Shown one piece after another: positions 24,781 through 36,419 of a stretch of 64,000 nucleotides of DNA. Location of the stretch: NCBI GenBank assembly GCA_039621445.1, contig CP154957.1, positions 15,368,947 through 15,432,946 of the forward strand, written 5' to 3'. The notes below the pieces were generated by a model. It had not been told where the DNA came from, ran no database searches, and saw nothing but the letters and a program-made list of their open reading frames with translations. The position numbers and the translations under genes were made by a program. Each line of letters begins with the position of its first letter. The stretch's first letter is position 1. Origin of the DNA: Euglena gracilis. Lineage: Eukaryota > Euglenida > Euglenophyceae > Euglenales.

Positions 24781-25266
24781 TTAGACCTGTGCCAAGTCAG
24801 AACTTCTGTATAAGCAGAGGATTCGTGAACAAAAAATGAGTTGTGTACGCAATGTACATATATCAGAGGGCAGGGTGGACTGTGCCAGCCCCAGGAGGAT
24901 TGGGAGGGGATCCCAGAATGCACCATATTTCTCCAAATTTTGGTTCCAAAGCCTTTTATAAGGTGCCAACATGGCATGGAACCTCAGGCCTCCAAAGCCA
25001 AGGATCAATAGCATAGCACTGTATGCATTGCGTGCTTGGGCCTTTGAAAATTGGAACAGTTGAATTAAAGCGTCAACCACTTGGTCAGTGGTGGCTTCAG
25101 GGGGGGGGGGTACCCCCATTTTGTCCAAAATTACCCATAAAAGCGTAAAAGCGCTTTGATAACGCTTTAAGTTGGTGTTTCTTCCCAGGAAATCGTTAAT
25201 GGTCGAATTTTGTACTTGCTTCCCCTCCAAAATTTGCCTGAGCAAATCATGCAAAGCAGGGGCCAC
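24781..25266 (-). pseudogene. DIRS copy B tyrosine recombinase, N-terminal half
   Basis: The frame contains STINDFLGRNTNLKRY near its start and ends with the catalytic-Arg region LCLYRSSDLAQV before a stop. The C-terminal HxxR and Tyr motifs were not found in a continuous frame, so the enzyme looks truncated. A tyrosine recombinase in place of a DDE integrase is the hallmark of DIRS elements. Confidence 0.72.
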
Positions 25267-25278
25267 CTGGGGGGTGCC

Positions 25279-26278
25279 CTACAATTGGTGAACATACCCT
25301 TGTAAGGGGTGATTTTCAGGCAGGGGGTCCCGTACTTTCATTTTTATTAACTGGGGCCACCATGTGGCTGAATCCCAGTAGGGGGTGACCATCAAAACTT
25401 TGGCTTGTGGAAACGTTCTTAATCTGGGGAGAAAATTTTGAATTACAGACCAGGGGGGGGGTTTGCATAAAGATCCCCCATGTTGTCCAGTGGACATTGC
25501 AATGCATCCATGGGGCCACCTGGCCACAAATTGTGGCAGTTTTTTGTTGCTGGTGAGGCAAAAAGGTCTGTTTTCATGTTTATGTAATTTTTGAACTGCT
25601 GACTCAGCCATTGAAAAAGTTTGGGGTCTAGGGAATAATCCCCCCTGTCCATCTCCCACCTGCTTATGGGGTCTGCCAGGCATTCCTTTGATGGGACCCA
25701 CTTTACTTGCAGGCTTATGTTGTGCTCCATGCACCATTTGAAAAAGGGGCCTTGGCATGGAATTGAAAGGGTCTTTTCTGCCCACCCCCTTTTGTTAAGC
25801 AATAGTAAACTACTTGATTGTCCACTGACAGGGACACAGTTTCTCCTGTCTGGCTGAGGCTTTGAACTGTGCTTATTGCTGCACTTAATTCCTTGACATT
25901 TATGTGCAAAATGGAGTTTTCCCTCCACAATTCTTGCACAATTTTGCCTGTTCGAATGTCCAACCCCCCCAAGCCCCCCCAAGCATGGGTGCTGCTGTCC
26001 AAGTGCAACTCCCTGGTTGCACTTTGGGGGAAGGGTCTGCCCCCCCAGGTGTCCAGCAGAATGTTTATTTCCCTTAATTGGTCCTTTATTCTTTGGGAAA
26101 TGGGATGGTTTGAGTCCCAGGGGGCTGTGGAATTTTCCACCAAAAAAATTGCCAGGGCATCCGTAAAGGCCCATCTGATTTGGCCCAAAATGGCAGCCAG
26201 TTGCCTTTTTGACATGTAATCTTTTTTCACCATTTTTCCCAGCTCCTTTTTTACTGTTTTTATTTTCTGGGGGGGCAC
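25279..26278 (-). pseudogene. DIRS copy B RNase H and DIRS-type downstream domain
   Basis: A frame at 25715-26278 gives the RNase H core (REINILLDTWGG, LHLDSSTHAWGG, ISTVQSLSQTGE, SVDNQVVYYCL). A second frame down to 25279 gives DPISRWEMDRGDYS, DLFASPATKN and KVLMVTPYWDSATWWPQL. The shift between frames indicates at least one disabling change or a programmed frameshift. Confidence 0.8.
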
Positions 26279-27075
26279 CTGTAATTTTCCTCTTGGAAGT
26301 TTAGTTGAAATCCAAGATGATTTACGATTTGGGTGGGCTCCAGGGTGGACTTTTTTACATTGATTTTGAATCCTGATTTAATTAAATCCCTGACCACTGT
26401 GTTCAAGTGATTTTGTAAGATGTTTTGTGTTGGGGCCACCAGTAAAATGTCGTCCAGGTAAATAAATACCTGGATGCCCCTTTTCATCCACAGTTTTTTG
26501 AATGTCTTCATTACTGACGTAAAAATCTGGGGCATTACATTCAGGCCAAAACAGCCTGCCTGGAATTCCCAGGTCTGCCCCCCCACCTGATGTCTTAGAA
26601 AAGGCCTTAGGGCCTGGCTCACTGGGATGTGGAAGTAAGCATCCTTTAAATCTATTTTGGCTGCCCAGTGGCCTTTTTGCAAAACTGGAAAAATGTGCTG
26701 GATATGATCCAGCTTGAAAGGTTTCACTTGGAACCTTTGATTTATTTCCCTGCAATCGCTTATTAGTCTCCATTTTGTCTGTTCACCTTCTGGTTTTGAA
26801 ATCAGAAACCAGGGGATTAGGTGCTGGGTGGTTGAATCCCTCACCCTCTTTACGGATCCAGATTTTTCGTAATCCAGCAGTATTTTTTCTGCTTGGGGTA
26901 GGTTCAAATTTGCCCTGGGTTTTGGGTGGGTGGACAATTGTGGTGGGTTTACCCAAGGGGTTTGAATGCCATCCCTGATTAGTTGACATGTTGTTGGGAG
27001 GGCATTTTTTCTCCACCATTTCAGGCTTTTTTGTAGCCTTTGATGGAGGGGGGTGTCTCCCCATTTTTCCTCCAT
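26260..27075 (-). CDS. DIRS copy B reverse transcriptase
   Basis: A 271-residue open frame covers RT motifs in order: ISKPEGEQTKWRLISDCREI, KIDLKDAYFHIPV (first catalytic Asp), CFGLNVMPQIFTSVMK and FIYLDDILLVAPT (catalytic DD). It runs on to GFKINVKKSTLEP. It overlaps the RNase H frame at its end. This is the best-preserved RT in the window. Confidence 0.88.
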   Translation of the reverse strand: MEEKWGDTPLHQRLQKSLKWWRKNALPTTCQLIRDGIQTPWVNPPQLSTHPKPRANLNLPQAEKILLDYEKSGSVKRVRDSTTQHLIPWFLISKPEGEQTKWRLISDCREINQRFQVKPFKLDHIQHIFPVLQKGHWAAKIDLKDAYFHIPVSQALRPFLRHQVGGQTWEFQAGCFGLNVMPQIFTSVMKTFKKLWMKRGIQVFIYLDDILLVAPTQNILQNHLNTVVRDLIKSGFKINVKKSTLEPTQIVNHLGFQLNFQEENYRCPPRK

Positions 27076-28152
27076 GGAATTTATTTCTTGGATTAGATGA
27101 TTTTGGGGGGGCTGGGCTGGGGGTGCTGGACATTTTTGGCTTTTTTTGCAGCCTTTGATGGAGGGGGGTGTCTCCCCATGTTTCCTCCGTTGAATTTATT
27201 TTCTGGATAAGATGATTCTGGGGGGGCTTGGTTGGGGGTGTTGGACATTGCACCCCTAGGTCCCCTAGGACTTGGGCCCTTGGAAAAAGAATTTTTTTCT
27301 GGGGGGATGTGCATGCACTCTCTCTCTCTGCTCACCTCTCTGGATGATCTTCTTGTTGGAAGGCATACCATAGGGCTTAATGCCCCTGTTTGGCCTCTCC
27401 ATGTTGATGTGGTTGGTTGACATACCATAGGGGGCCTCTGTGGGTCCCCCCCTTGATTGAACCATCGGGAATTGAGAAATAATTGGTGGAGGGGTTCCTG
27501 CCCCTCCCTCCAAAAAAAAGGGCCACTGTGGGTCCCTTTTCCTCCTGAGGCTGGGCCATTGAAAAAAAAAAAAAAAAAACAAACAAAAAAAAAAAAAGCA
27601 AAGAAACAAAAACAACACCACCCAAGAAAAGACACAACACCCTCAGTCCACCCCCCAACCCACCCCACCAACAAAAAAAAAAAAAACCAAAACAGTTCCA
27701 AAAAAAAAAAAAAAAAAAAACCTTTCCCCCCTTTTTTTGGCAGAGGGGGCCTTGTGGGGGTCCCTCGGGGGATTTCTTTTCTCCAGCAACAAATCCCCCA
27801 TCCAACCAAGGTAACGCATTCTTAGCTTGAAAACAGTGGGGGCAGGCCACTGTGGGTCCACCCTGCTGGTTAGGGATGATGCCCCTTAGCTTCTTGGTGG
27901 CCACTGTGGGTCCACCCCTGCCTCCAGGCCGCTCCAAAGGCCGCATGAATAAATCTTTTCCTTCTCCATAATCCATCTGTTGGATCTTTCAGGCCTGGAG
28001 GTTTCTTCCTTGGCCTCCAAACCCCACTGGAAAAAAGATGTGAAGAATGAAAATAAGACCATTCCGGAAGGGGGGATTTGCTTGTGAAAACTTATGTGGG
28101 GTGACATCCTTGGCCTGGTTACATCTCCCCTTATTCTGGCCCAAAATTGGGT

Positions 28153-28770
28153 TTACGGTGATGGGCCCTGGAATTTGGCCCCCCCTCCCCCCCCGCCCCC
28201 CCCCCCACCCTCCTCTCCCATCCCCCCCTCACCCCCCCCCCCCCCCTCCCGCGCGCCCCCCTCTGTCCACTCCGCGGCCTTTCCTCTCCCCCCCGCCCCA
28301 CCGTTGTTTTTTCCATCAGCTCGGCCTTCACTCCCCGTCTCCCTCAAATCTGGGGGGGCTGCTGTGGCCACCCCCTTCCCCCTTGAGAGGGGCTGTTGTT
28401 CCAGATGAATTGGGGGGGTTTGACAGACCTTTTCTGCCCCTTCCTGAGGGGATTTGCTTGTGAAACTGGTTGTAATTTTGACCTCCTTGGCCTTGGTTCC
28501 ATCTCCCCGTATTCTGGCCAAATTGTGTTCAGGTGACTGGGCACCTGTGGGGGAGATGCCCCTGATATGTGGGCTTTGGATGTCCAATTCTGAAGCATGT
28601 TGGGCCCCTATGGCCCATCTTTTGCCCCCCAAGCGCTGGGGCTGACTTCTGTTTTCTGGGCCTTCTGGCCACAGTGGTCCAAAGACCGTGGCCGTCACTG
28701 GGGGGGGGGGTTGTGCTGGGAAATTTCTGGGGTGGGGGTCTGGGGGGGAAAAACGGCGACGGTGTGCCAC
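28153..28770 (-). pseudogene. DIRS copy B ORF1 (gag-like)
   Basis: Pro/Gly/Gln-rich frame at the 5' side of the element, similar in place and composition to the copy A ORF1. It is followed by A-rich tracts (27550-27720) and a roughly 110-bp direct duplication (27045-27250). Confidence 0.4.
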
Positions 28771-29139
28771 GTGTCGACCGCATCTCCAAGTTCTCCAGCT
28801 GCTGCGGCCACTGCTCCAGGACGTCCCTGACCAAATAATTCCACTTTCTTTCCCACTGCATTGCTCATTGAAGTCGAAATTGAAATTTGATAATTGATAG
28901 ATTGATTGATATTCCTCTGGTTCGTGTCCTTCTGGATATTGAAGTGGTACTGACTTCTTTTCTTGGTTCTTCTTCGTTCGTGAACTCTTTTCCTTTCTTC
29001 TGGGTGTCGAAGGGCAAGTTAAGAATCAGCCAACTCCGGCGAAAAAAGGCACTAAGCGGGACCTCCTAACCCAGCGCAGCGAACAATCGCACAGCAAACC
29101 GCCGGCGAGCAAGGCATGGCCTCACAATGGCAAAATGCG

Positions 29140-29800
29140 GAGCCCGAGGTGTCCACAATGGCAAAATGCGGAGCCCAAGGTGTCTCTAAAAAAGCCCCCT
29201 TCAAGGAAAGCGGGTCCATTCTAATGAATCAACAGTACATCCCGGAAGGAGTGGGAAATGGACAGGTACCCGCTGGACCCCAGTTTTTTCAATGGCTCAG
29301 ACATCAATTCAAAGACTTCTGAATAATTCTGGGCCCAGATTTATTTTTCCTTCCCAGGTAACTGGGTAAAACACCCAAACTTTGACAAACTGCTCCACTG
29401 GGAGGCCAGAGCTGTACATGCCCTGGACAATGCGGGAGGAGTTTATGCCACCCCCTCCCTGGTCTGTAATCAAAAACACCTGCCCAGGCAAAAAAAATGT
29501 TTCCCCAGACCAAAGTTTTGATGGTCACCGCCAATTGGGATTCAGCCAAATTGGTGGACCCAATTATTCAAATTTGAGGACCCCCTGCCTCTTGTCAACG
29601 TGCATTCGCAAACTGCGGGGGGGGGATACCACCCCCCAGGTCCAGGTGGCCCCATGCTTTGCATGATTTGCTCAGACACTTTTGGAGGGGAAGCAGTGCA
29701 AGCAAAACCCATCAACGATTTTCTGGGCAGAAACCCTAATTTAAAGCGTTATCCAAACATCACCACCGTTCCCCCTGGCCACACGTCCTATTTTTAGACT
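29140..29800 (+). mobile_element. Third DIRS-like fragment, opposite orientation
   Basis: Plus-strand remnants of the same protein order: PQFFQWLRHQFKDF near 29280, a DNAGGVYATPSL-like segment near 29430, and KPINDFLGRNPNLKRY near 29710-29755. It sits head to head with copy B across a terminal repeat and is full of stops. Confidence 0.7.
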
Positions 29801-31010
29801 ACAATTATAGACTTTACTCTATTTTACCATTTCCAGAAAAAAGGGAGGCGGCCACTGACTGGGTGCCGTTTTCTGGTTTTCCATTCCCCTCGTTTCGAGG
29901 GTACATTGGAATGGCGATGGCATAACAGACGAGGAAATTGTGGTGGAATGTTGCGGGGTAAATATACGCGTGTTGGTGCGCACCAGCAGCAAAAGCGACA
30001 CTTGGTTCACAACCAGCAACACCAAGAGCATAGAGTCCAGCGCCATTGCCGCTACTTCTTCGCTATGCCAAAGAAAGGCACATCTCTCCGTTGTTGTTGT
30101 CAGGGAATGGATACCTGTGATTCAGATCACCCTTTCAAATGACTGAAATGCAGAAACATTCTTGCTGTTTCCTTGCTGTTGTTGTCCTTGTCGTCGCTGT
30201 TAATGTCGTCTGTGTTAAAGCAAAAAAGCAGTCCTTTCTCAAATGCAATAACCCCCTCCAAATATTCACTCCAGGAACGCAATTTGGTTGGTCGAAATCC
30301 ACCCTGGGGGATGTTATTTAGGGGGGTTACTGCAAAATGTATGAGTTGACTGCAAAATTTTTCTTGATGCCTCGAGAACACCACTAAAGCGAAGAGTTGT
30401 CAAATTGCCACCACATCCTGTTATGTGAATGAAACGCAGCCTTCAGTGGTTTCTTAAAAAAAAGCCGGACCTGCCACCCCTCTGAAAGGAGAGCTGGACA
30501 GTAGAAGGTCTTCCGCCGCATCACTCGTTTCAGATGCAGACTCTGGGCCATCCAATCGCTTCCGGTTGGACAAGGGATGACAGAATGAGTAAACAAAACA
30601 AAGGAAAGCAAAAAAAAAAAGAAGAAAATCAAAACAATGAATGCGAACAAAAACAAGGAAAGAAAGAGGAAATGCAAAAGGTTTACAGGGTGGTCAGAGC
30701 TTCAGTAGGCGCGGTTTAGTTCATTCCTTTCCCTTTCAGCAACCTGGGGGACGAAACACCTGGGGAACGATGACAAAAAACTTCAAGACAGAATGACAAC
30801 ACACACACAGAAACACACACAAAAGACACAACAACACCTCGTATGGTGCATCGCATGTCCTTGATGTGTCCCCATTGCGCCTTTTCTGGCGCTTCTTGTA
30901 CGGCGGCGTCCCGGCAAGCAACAATTCCCGCGCCACACCTTTGAGACAAGGCAGGTTAACCTGGAGGGCACAACCTGGGGTGACTGAAATGTTAAATTTC
31001 AGGTGACATC
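29800..31010. other. No supported gene
   Basis: Unique-looking sequence with only short frames. None shows codon bias or a motif I recognise. Confidence 0.4.
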
Positions 31011-31011
31011 T

Positions 31012-31012
31012 C

Positions 31013-31049
<37 letters not shown>

Positions 31050-31050
31050 A
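31012..31050. repeat. (AC)n microsatellite
   Basis: About 17 AC units. Confidence 0.9.
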
Positions 31051-31065
31051 TGTATATGGATATGT

Positions 31066-31538
31066 GGCAGCTCGTCATATGGTGGGCCCGTTTTTGACTT
31101 TTCGGTCCTGCAGCGCCGGGAAAACGCGCGGTTTCCGGGCCACCAGCAGCGGATCCGGGAAGGGTTCCCGCTTAACTTTGGGATTAGGGTTAGGGTGAGG
31201 ATCGGCGCACCAAAAATCGGCCAATTTTAGGAACCAAGTTAGGCCGGAAATTAGGTCCCCCTTTTGGAAGATTTTTGAAAACGCACGTTTGTCTAAAAAA
31301 ACCCAAATTCGGCCCAAATTCGGCCCAAATTTGGCCCGAATTTGTCCGGAATGCAGCCTAACTTCTCCCCAACTTTCCCAAAAATGGGTGTCCTACGGCC
31401 CATCGGCCGGAACCCTAGCCCTATCCAATTTATAATCCCAACTTTCTCCGAAGGTCGGACCCGGGTCCCACCATACGACCGACACCCCCCCCTGCTCCCA
31501 ACTATACGACCCATGGGTCGTATAGTTGGGAGCTGCCG
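31066..31538. mobile_element. Possible TIR element set in a microsatellite
   Basis: Starts ggcagctcgtcatatggtggg and ends with an inverted counterpart (cccaccatacgac ... gggagctgcc). Microsatellite sequence flanks both ends, with tatgt-type words on each side. A perfect 38-bp palindrome (31498-31535) forms its right end. Confidence 0.45.
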
Positions 31539-31540
31539 TA

Positions 31541-31557
31541 TGTGTATATGTATATGC

Positions 31558-31615
<58 letters not shown>

Positions 31616-31644
31616 GTATATATATATGTATATATATATATATG

Positions 31645-31678
<34 letters not shown>

Positions 31679-32028
31679 CATACGTATATGTATATGTATA
31701 TGTATATGTCTATGTATATGTATATGTCTATGTCTAGTCTATGTCTATGTCTATGTCTATATCTATGTCTATGTCTATGTCTATGTCTATGTATATGTAT
31801 ATGTATATGTCTCTGTATCTGTCTCTGTATCTATATGTCTCTGTATATGTGTATGTCTATGTAAATGTCTCTGTCTGTGTCTCTGTCTGTGTCTCTGTAT
31901 ATGTGTATGTATATGTATATGTAAATGTATATGTATGTGATATGTATGTGTATATGTATATGTATATGTGTATGTATATGTATATGTATATGTGTATGTA
32001 TATGTATATGTATGTGTATATATATGGC
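31541..32028. repeat. (TA)n/(TATG)n microsatellite block
   Basis: Nearly 490 bases of ta, tatg, tatgtc and related units. The long open frames through it are artefacts of the repeat. Confidence 0.95.
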
Positions 32029-32089
32029 AGGTGAGAACTTTTGCACCCCCCCCGGGGGGTACTAAAATTCACCCCACGACGGCCACCCA

Positions 32090-32175
32090 ACCCTAACCCT
32101 AACCCTGACCCTAACCCAGCCATTAGGGTTAGGGTTCGGGTTCGGGTTAGGGTTAGAGTTAAGGGTCAGGGTTGG
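32090..32175. repeat. Internal telomere-like repeats, CCCTAA then TTAGGG
   Basis: About five ccctaa/ccctga units followed directly by about seven ttaggg/ttcggg units, i.e. two tracts in opposite orientation. Shorter ttaggg words occur at 31183-31200 and 36105-36150. Confidence 0.8.
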
Positions 32176-32189
32176 TGTGGGATGAACTT

Positions 32190-32800
32190 GAGTATTCCCT
32201 TAGGCTTATTGTCTGATTATGGCCGGCGCTACCTTCGCTTCTGGCCCAAATTGCTGTGTGTTTAGTGGCCAGGTGCCCCTTACGCCAGTGCTGTTTTGTT
32301 GCTCCGCCTGGCCGGGTGAGCAACTCTGGTGTAATTCCAGCGCTATAGGGACATACACTCACCTTGTGTGGTTGGTGTGGTTCCCGTGGGTGGGTCTGCA
32401 CCCTTGCGTCCCAGTGCTGCTCTTGCCTCCTGCCCTCTTCCCACTTTTTTGTGTGTTGGGGGGATGCAGAACGCCATGACTTGAAAAATTCCAATGTGGC
32501 CTCACGGTCCCGCGGCTTCGATAAACCCAGGTTACCAAGTCTCGGCCTTAGGGCAGGTGGCGGGTGGGTAGTGTGCTGCTGGGTACCAGTAGTTCCTTGC
32601 ATACTGGTATCCGCGCCCCATGCCCTGTCTGGGGCTGGTTTGGACGGTCCGCTGCCTCGCGGGTGGTCTCTGCTGGCTTTCTTGTTGGGGTTGGGTTGCT
32701 GGGGCATGAGCTCCTACTAGGCCGGGGAGCCCGAAGGCCCCCTTGCCATATCCCCCGGGCGGTCGCACGAAGCGCCATGCCCCCCTACAGAAGCATCAGG
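32190..32800. other. GC-rich unique block, coding status unclear
   Basis: A 182-codon minus-strand frame crosses this block (32159-32707), rich in Pro, Gln, Arg and His. Other frames are also open and no domain is visible. It could be a spacer or decayed element next to the telomere-like repeat. Confidence 0.25.
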
Positions 32801-33046
32801 GTCGCGTTTTCAGTTGCTGGTCTACGCGGGGGTTCCCTCTTTCTTCCCCTCACTCCCCCCATTTTCCCTTTCGGCCACAGGGGTGGGCCGCTCCCTAAAT
32901 TCAAATTCCCCAACGGCGGAGCCCTCCGGGAATCTGGTCGCCCACCTAACCCTATTCCAAAGAAATAACGCCGAATTCTCCCGCAGGCCGGACGCGGGGG
33001 ATACTACCCGGACCCCCCCGGAGACTTTACTTGGACCCCCGGGGGG

Positions 33047-33062
33047 GATATATATATATATC

Positions 33063-33116
<54 letters not shown>

Positions 33117-33154
33117 CATATATATATATGTACATATATATATATATATATATA

Positions 33155-33207
<53 letters not shown>
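33047..33207. repeat. (TA)n microsatellite
   Basis: About 160 bases of ta units. It ends in ggcagctccg, the same word that starts the element at 31066. Confidence 0.95.
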
Positions 33208-33211
<4 letters not shown>

Positions 33212-33279
33212 GCTCCGAAGTATAGGGCCCCCCCGGGGGGGTCCCTATAGTTGGGAGGGGGGTAAATAGTTTTTTTTTA

Positions 33280-33383
33280 TATTTATATACATATATATTT
33301 TTATATATATTCTTATATACATACATATATATATATATGTATATATATATATACATATTTATATTTTCATATACATACATACA

Positions 33384-33418
<35 letters not shown>

Positions 33419-33470
33419 CAATACACACACACACACACATATATATATATGTATATGCACACATATATTT
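33280..33470. repeat. TA/TACA/AC compound microsatellite
   Basis: Mixed ta, catacatac and acac units. Confidence 0.9.
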
Positions 33471-33772
33471 TTTAAGTGGTTGGCAAAAAAACACCTCACC
33501 AAATCGCACATTTAAAGATCCTGGAGATGGGAATGTGGTCGGAAACAAGAAAAACACATGCTCTTGCAGCTTTTGACGTTGAGATGGGGAGTGTGCAACA
33601 CAGGGATTCACAAAGACGGCTCGATCGGTAGGGCATGTCTCTCCTGGAAAGAGCCCACAGGCAGCTCGTAGCTTGGCCTGGATGATATACGACGCCGGGA
33701 GGGAGCAGACAAGAACAGCCAATGCCATGCCCAGGGTGTGAATGACACCCACCCGCCCATCCACCCACCTGC

Positions 33773-33773
<1 letters not shown>

Positions 33774-33807
<34 letters not shown>

Positions 33808-33812
33808 CAGGC
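33774..33812. repeat. (GA)n microsatellite
   Basis: About 18 ga units, partly interrupted. Confidence 0.85.
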
Positions 33813-33914
33813 AGAGAAATAAGGAGCGAGAGAGAAAAAGTATTCCTTAACTGCGCAGGCAGAAAAGAGAGTTAAGGGTCTCATCTCCACCGCTGGGGGA
33901 AAACCCCACCCCAT

Positions 33915-34100
33915 ATGCAGCTGCTTCTCCCCGGGCGGCAGCATGACGGCGACCCGGCAATGCGCAAGGCTGCAAGGCGCGCGGCTGCCCTCTGCGGCAG
34001 CCGAGGTGGGTTTCTGCGGGCCAGGGACCTCCGGCGGGGGAATCGGCGGGGCAACTGGCGGAAGGGTCGGTGGGCAGGATACGGGCAGGGCATGGGGGGG
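33915..34100. other. GC-rich candidate exon, strand unclear
   Basis: A compact GC-rich island like the confirmed exons. The plus frame (MRKAARRAAALCGSRGG...) has high GC3, but minus frames are also open, so no product is proposed. Confidence 0.25.
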
Positions 34101-34119
34101 GGGGTCGGATCACCCCTCC

Positions 34120-34450
34120 TGCGCAGTGGCACAGTCTGGGTGACCGGCCCGAAATACTTCGCCCCAAAATCGGCCAAAAGTGCCATTTTGGGCACTTTTT
34201 GGGGCGAAAATTTTGCCAAAGATGCCCAAATTTTTCGGCGCACCCCCCCCCCAGGGTCGGTCCACATCCCCTGGCAGGTGGGGGTGGTCCAGACTGTCAA
34301 GGAGGGGGGGGCACCCCCCCCATCTGACCTGGACACCAGGTGGTTTTCTTGAGAATCCCGGGGAGGGGGGGGTCTCCTGGGCCAGCTAAAAAAAGTGCAA
34401 GCTGGAAAAAAGGTGCTGGCTGGACCCCCACACCCCGGAGGTGGGAGTCC
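34120..34450. repeat. Interspersed repeat (cagtctgggtgaccg ... cagggtcggtcc)
   Basis: Shares its block order (gggtgaccg, gccattttgggc, cccccagggtcggtcc) with 38220-38400. It is followed by a ggtgctggctggacccc repeat. Confidence 0.6.
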
Positions 34451-35273
34451 GGGGGTCCTGGCCAACCAGCCGGCTGGCAGCTGGACCCACCAGGTGCAAA
34501 AAAAAAAAACACAACAAAAAAGCCTGGGTTGGTGTTTTTTTAGCCAAAATTTTGAGGTAAAATAACAAAAACTACCCAAAATGCCATTTTTAGCAATTTT
34601 TAACCCCTTTTTTCAAAAAGTTCAGCCCACATTCCCCGAGCTGGACCCAACTTTATTTCAGCGGACCCCCCCCTGGGGGGCCAAACCGGCAGCTGCTTGG
34701 CTGAGGAAAAAAGACTGCTTGGCTGGCTGGATCACCTGGGGGGAGGGGTCCCTTCTGGCTTAGGAAAACAAGGAAACCCCTGCCATGTACCCTCCTTTTA
34801 TCGACCCCTGTCAGTGGTGTGGAGGTCGGCGGTTGGGGCTCTGGCTCCGGCTCAGCCACCCTGCGGAGCAACCGTGTGGGGGCGTCCCCATTTGGATCTG
34901 GTGGGAACTGCATTCGCAGTTTTCGCCATGGTCACGGCGCGGGCAATTGTTCATTGTGGCTGCACGAAATGGGGAAAAAATGATTTTGCCTGATCGGGTG
35001 GCATTACATCAAATTACATCACACGCATGTTGGGTTATGTGAGATATCTTTAATATGCTGCATCATTACATTAAATGGCTGCCATAACTGACAATTACAA
35101 CGAGAAAATGCGAAAAATACAAATCCGAATCCCACCCCACAGCACTGAAAGATATAGTAGATCATTTTTTTCGCCATCTCCCAGGCAGCGGGGTTGGTTA
35201 TGGCTGCACCTCGACTCCACAACAGAAGGTATGCAGGAGCTGTGCTCGGCGGCTGTGGAGGGTCCAGCTGAGG

Positions 35274-35370
35274 ACAATCCCCCCTCGAGATCGCACATTG
35301 GGCCTCGCTCCGCAGTTCCTTGGCGGCGCTGCCTCCTGTGGATGGGACATAGGCAATGCGTTTGCACACC
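35274..35370 (-). CDS. Candidate single exon (VCKRIAYVPSTGG...)
   Basis: A 32-codon minus-strand stretch reads VCKRIAYVPSTGGSAAKEL and ends ...ISRGDC. Both ends fit the nonconventional rule: CTGGAGTT|G upstream (phase 2) and TGT|CCTCAG downstream (phase 0). Partner exons were not identified and the function is unknown. Confidence 0.35.
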
Positions 35371-35404
35371 AACTCCAGGAGGGGGAAAAAGAATCGTTTT
35401 CACT

Positions 35405-35700
35405 TTCAGAAAGCCAGTCAGTCATTTTTCAAGTGCAGTTACCTTCCTATCCCCTCACCTGGGGTGGGGGTCTGTCGCTTTGGATGTCCAAAGTTTGGAC
35501 ATCCAAAGCGACCGACCCCCGAGTTTGGACATTGGGCCAAAATGGCTCAAAGCCAATACACCTTGGCCAAAAAAAAAAAACGCCAGACTTTCGGGTCAGG
35601 CCACTTTCGGACATTCCTGGCTGAGCGTGCGGGGGGGGGGGGGATCAAAAACCAGCCAGTCACTCCACAAAAAAAAACAGGCAGCCACCCCCCCCCCCCC
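35405..35700. repeat. CAGTCAGT-family repeat copy
   Basis: Contains gccagtcagtcat, an inverted gtttggacatccaaa pair around 35490-35505, and ccagccagtcact. Confidence 0.65.
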
Positions 35701-36419
35701 CCGGGCGGACTTGAACAACACATGGCGCTCCGGTTGACCCTGCCCCAATTCACTGGGGTCAACGTTCAAGCTGACAACCTATTTGTCCCGTGGTTATTTG
35801 TGGAACACTTTCAGGAGATGCAATGAATTCAGGCGTTGGGTTGAACGCTGCATGCTGCACTGGGTATTCCAGACCATGTGATTTGTGTCGGCGTTACTGA
35901 TGGGGGGGGGGTCGGGGATGTGCAATCCCCAAAGGGGGCACACGCACTTAGCTGGGGGCTCTTCCGACGTTCGGTGTGACACCGCCTGCTCGCTCTCCAT
36001 TGGGTGGCCAGCCGCCTCCTCCTCCGCCTCCTCCTGTGCGTCACTGTCCCTGAGGCACGTGAAGCCAGGCGAGGGCAGGTGGGGGACATCGTTGGCCAGG
36101 GGCGAGAGGTTAGGGTTGGTGTTTGGTTAAGGTTGGGGTTAGGGTTTGGGTAAGGTATGAGGGGGTTGGTGGGGTGGGGGCTCACCCCCACATCAAGATG
36201 GAATGAACTGCAACACCCCCAGCAATATTTGGGAGGCCCCCTCATCCCAAAGGAAATTTTACTTGCCTGTGGACGGGCAAAAGACCAGATACGAGACCAA
36301 AAAAATTGAAAATCTCTGCGTTTTCTTTGAAAACACATCCAAACATGATGAATTTATGAAGTTCCTGGACGTTTTCCCAAATATCAAAAAAAATGTGCAA
36401 TATGCAAAATACTTAAAAT

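Larger units (their letters stand above)
24130..29130 (-). mobile_element. DIRS-like retroelement, copy B
   Basis: Second minus-strand element, directly behind copy A. Its inverted terminal repeats at about 24130-24240 and 29025-29130 share acccagcgcagcgaacaatc and are more alike than either is to copy A. This is expected if each element regenerates its own ends. It carries ORF1, RT, RNase H and a tyrosine recombinase N-terminal half. Its left end abuts copy A's right end, producing a roughly 270-bp foldback at 23960-24240. Confidence 0.82.

Noticed and set aside
28153-28331. Gly/Glu/Arg-rich and Pro-rich frames around 28.2 kb as a gene
   Set aside because: Caused by long C runs within the DIRS copy B 5' region.
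31541-32028. Long open frames of alternating Tyr/Ile/Met/Val through the TA/TATG tract
   Set aside because: Frames through stop-free microsatellites; no other coding evidence.
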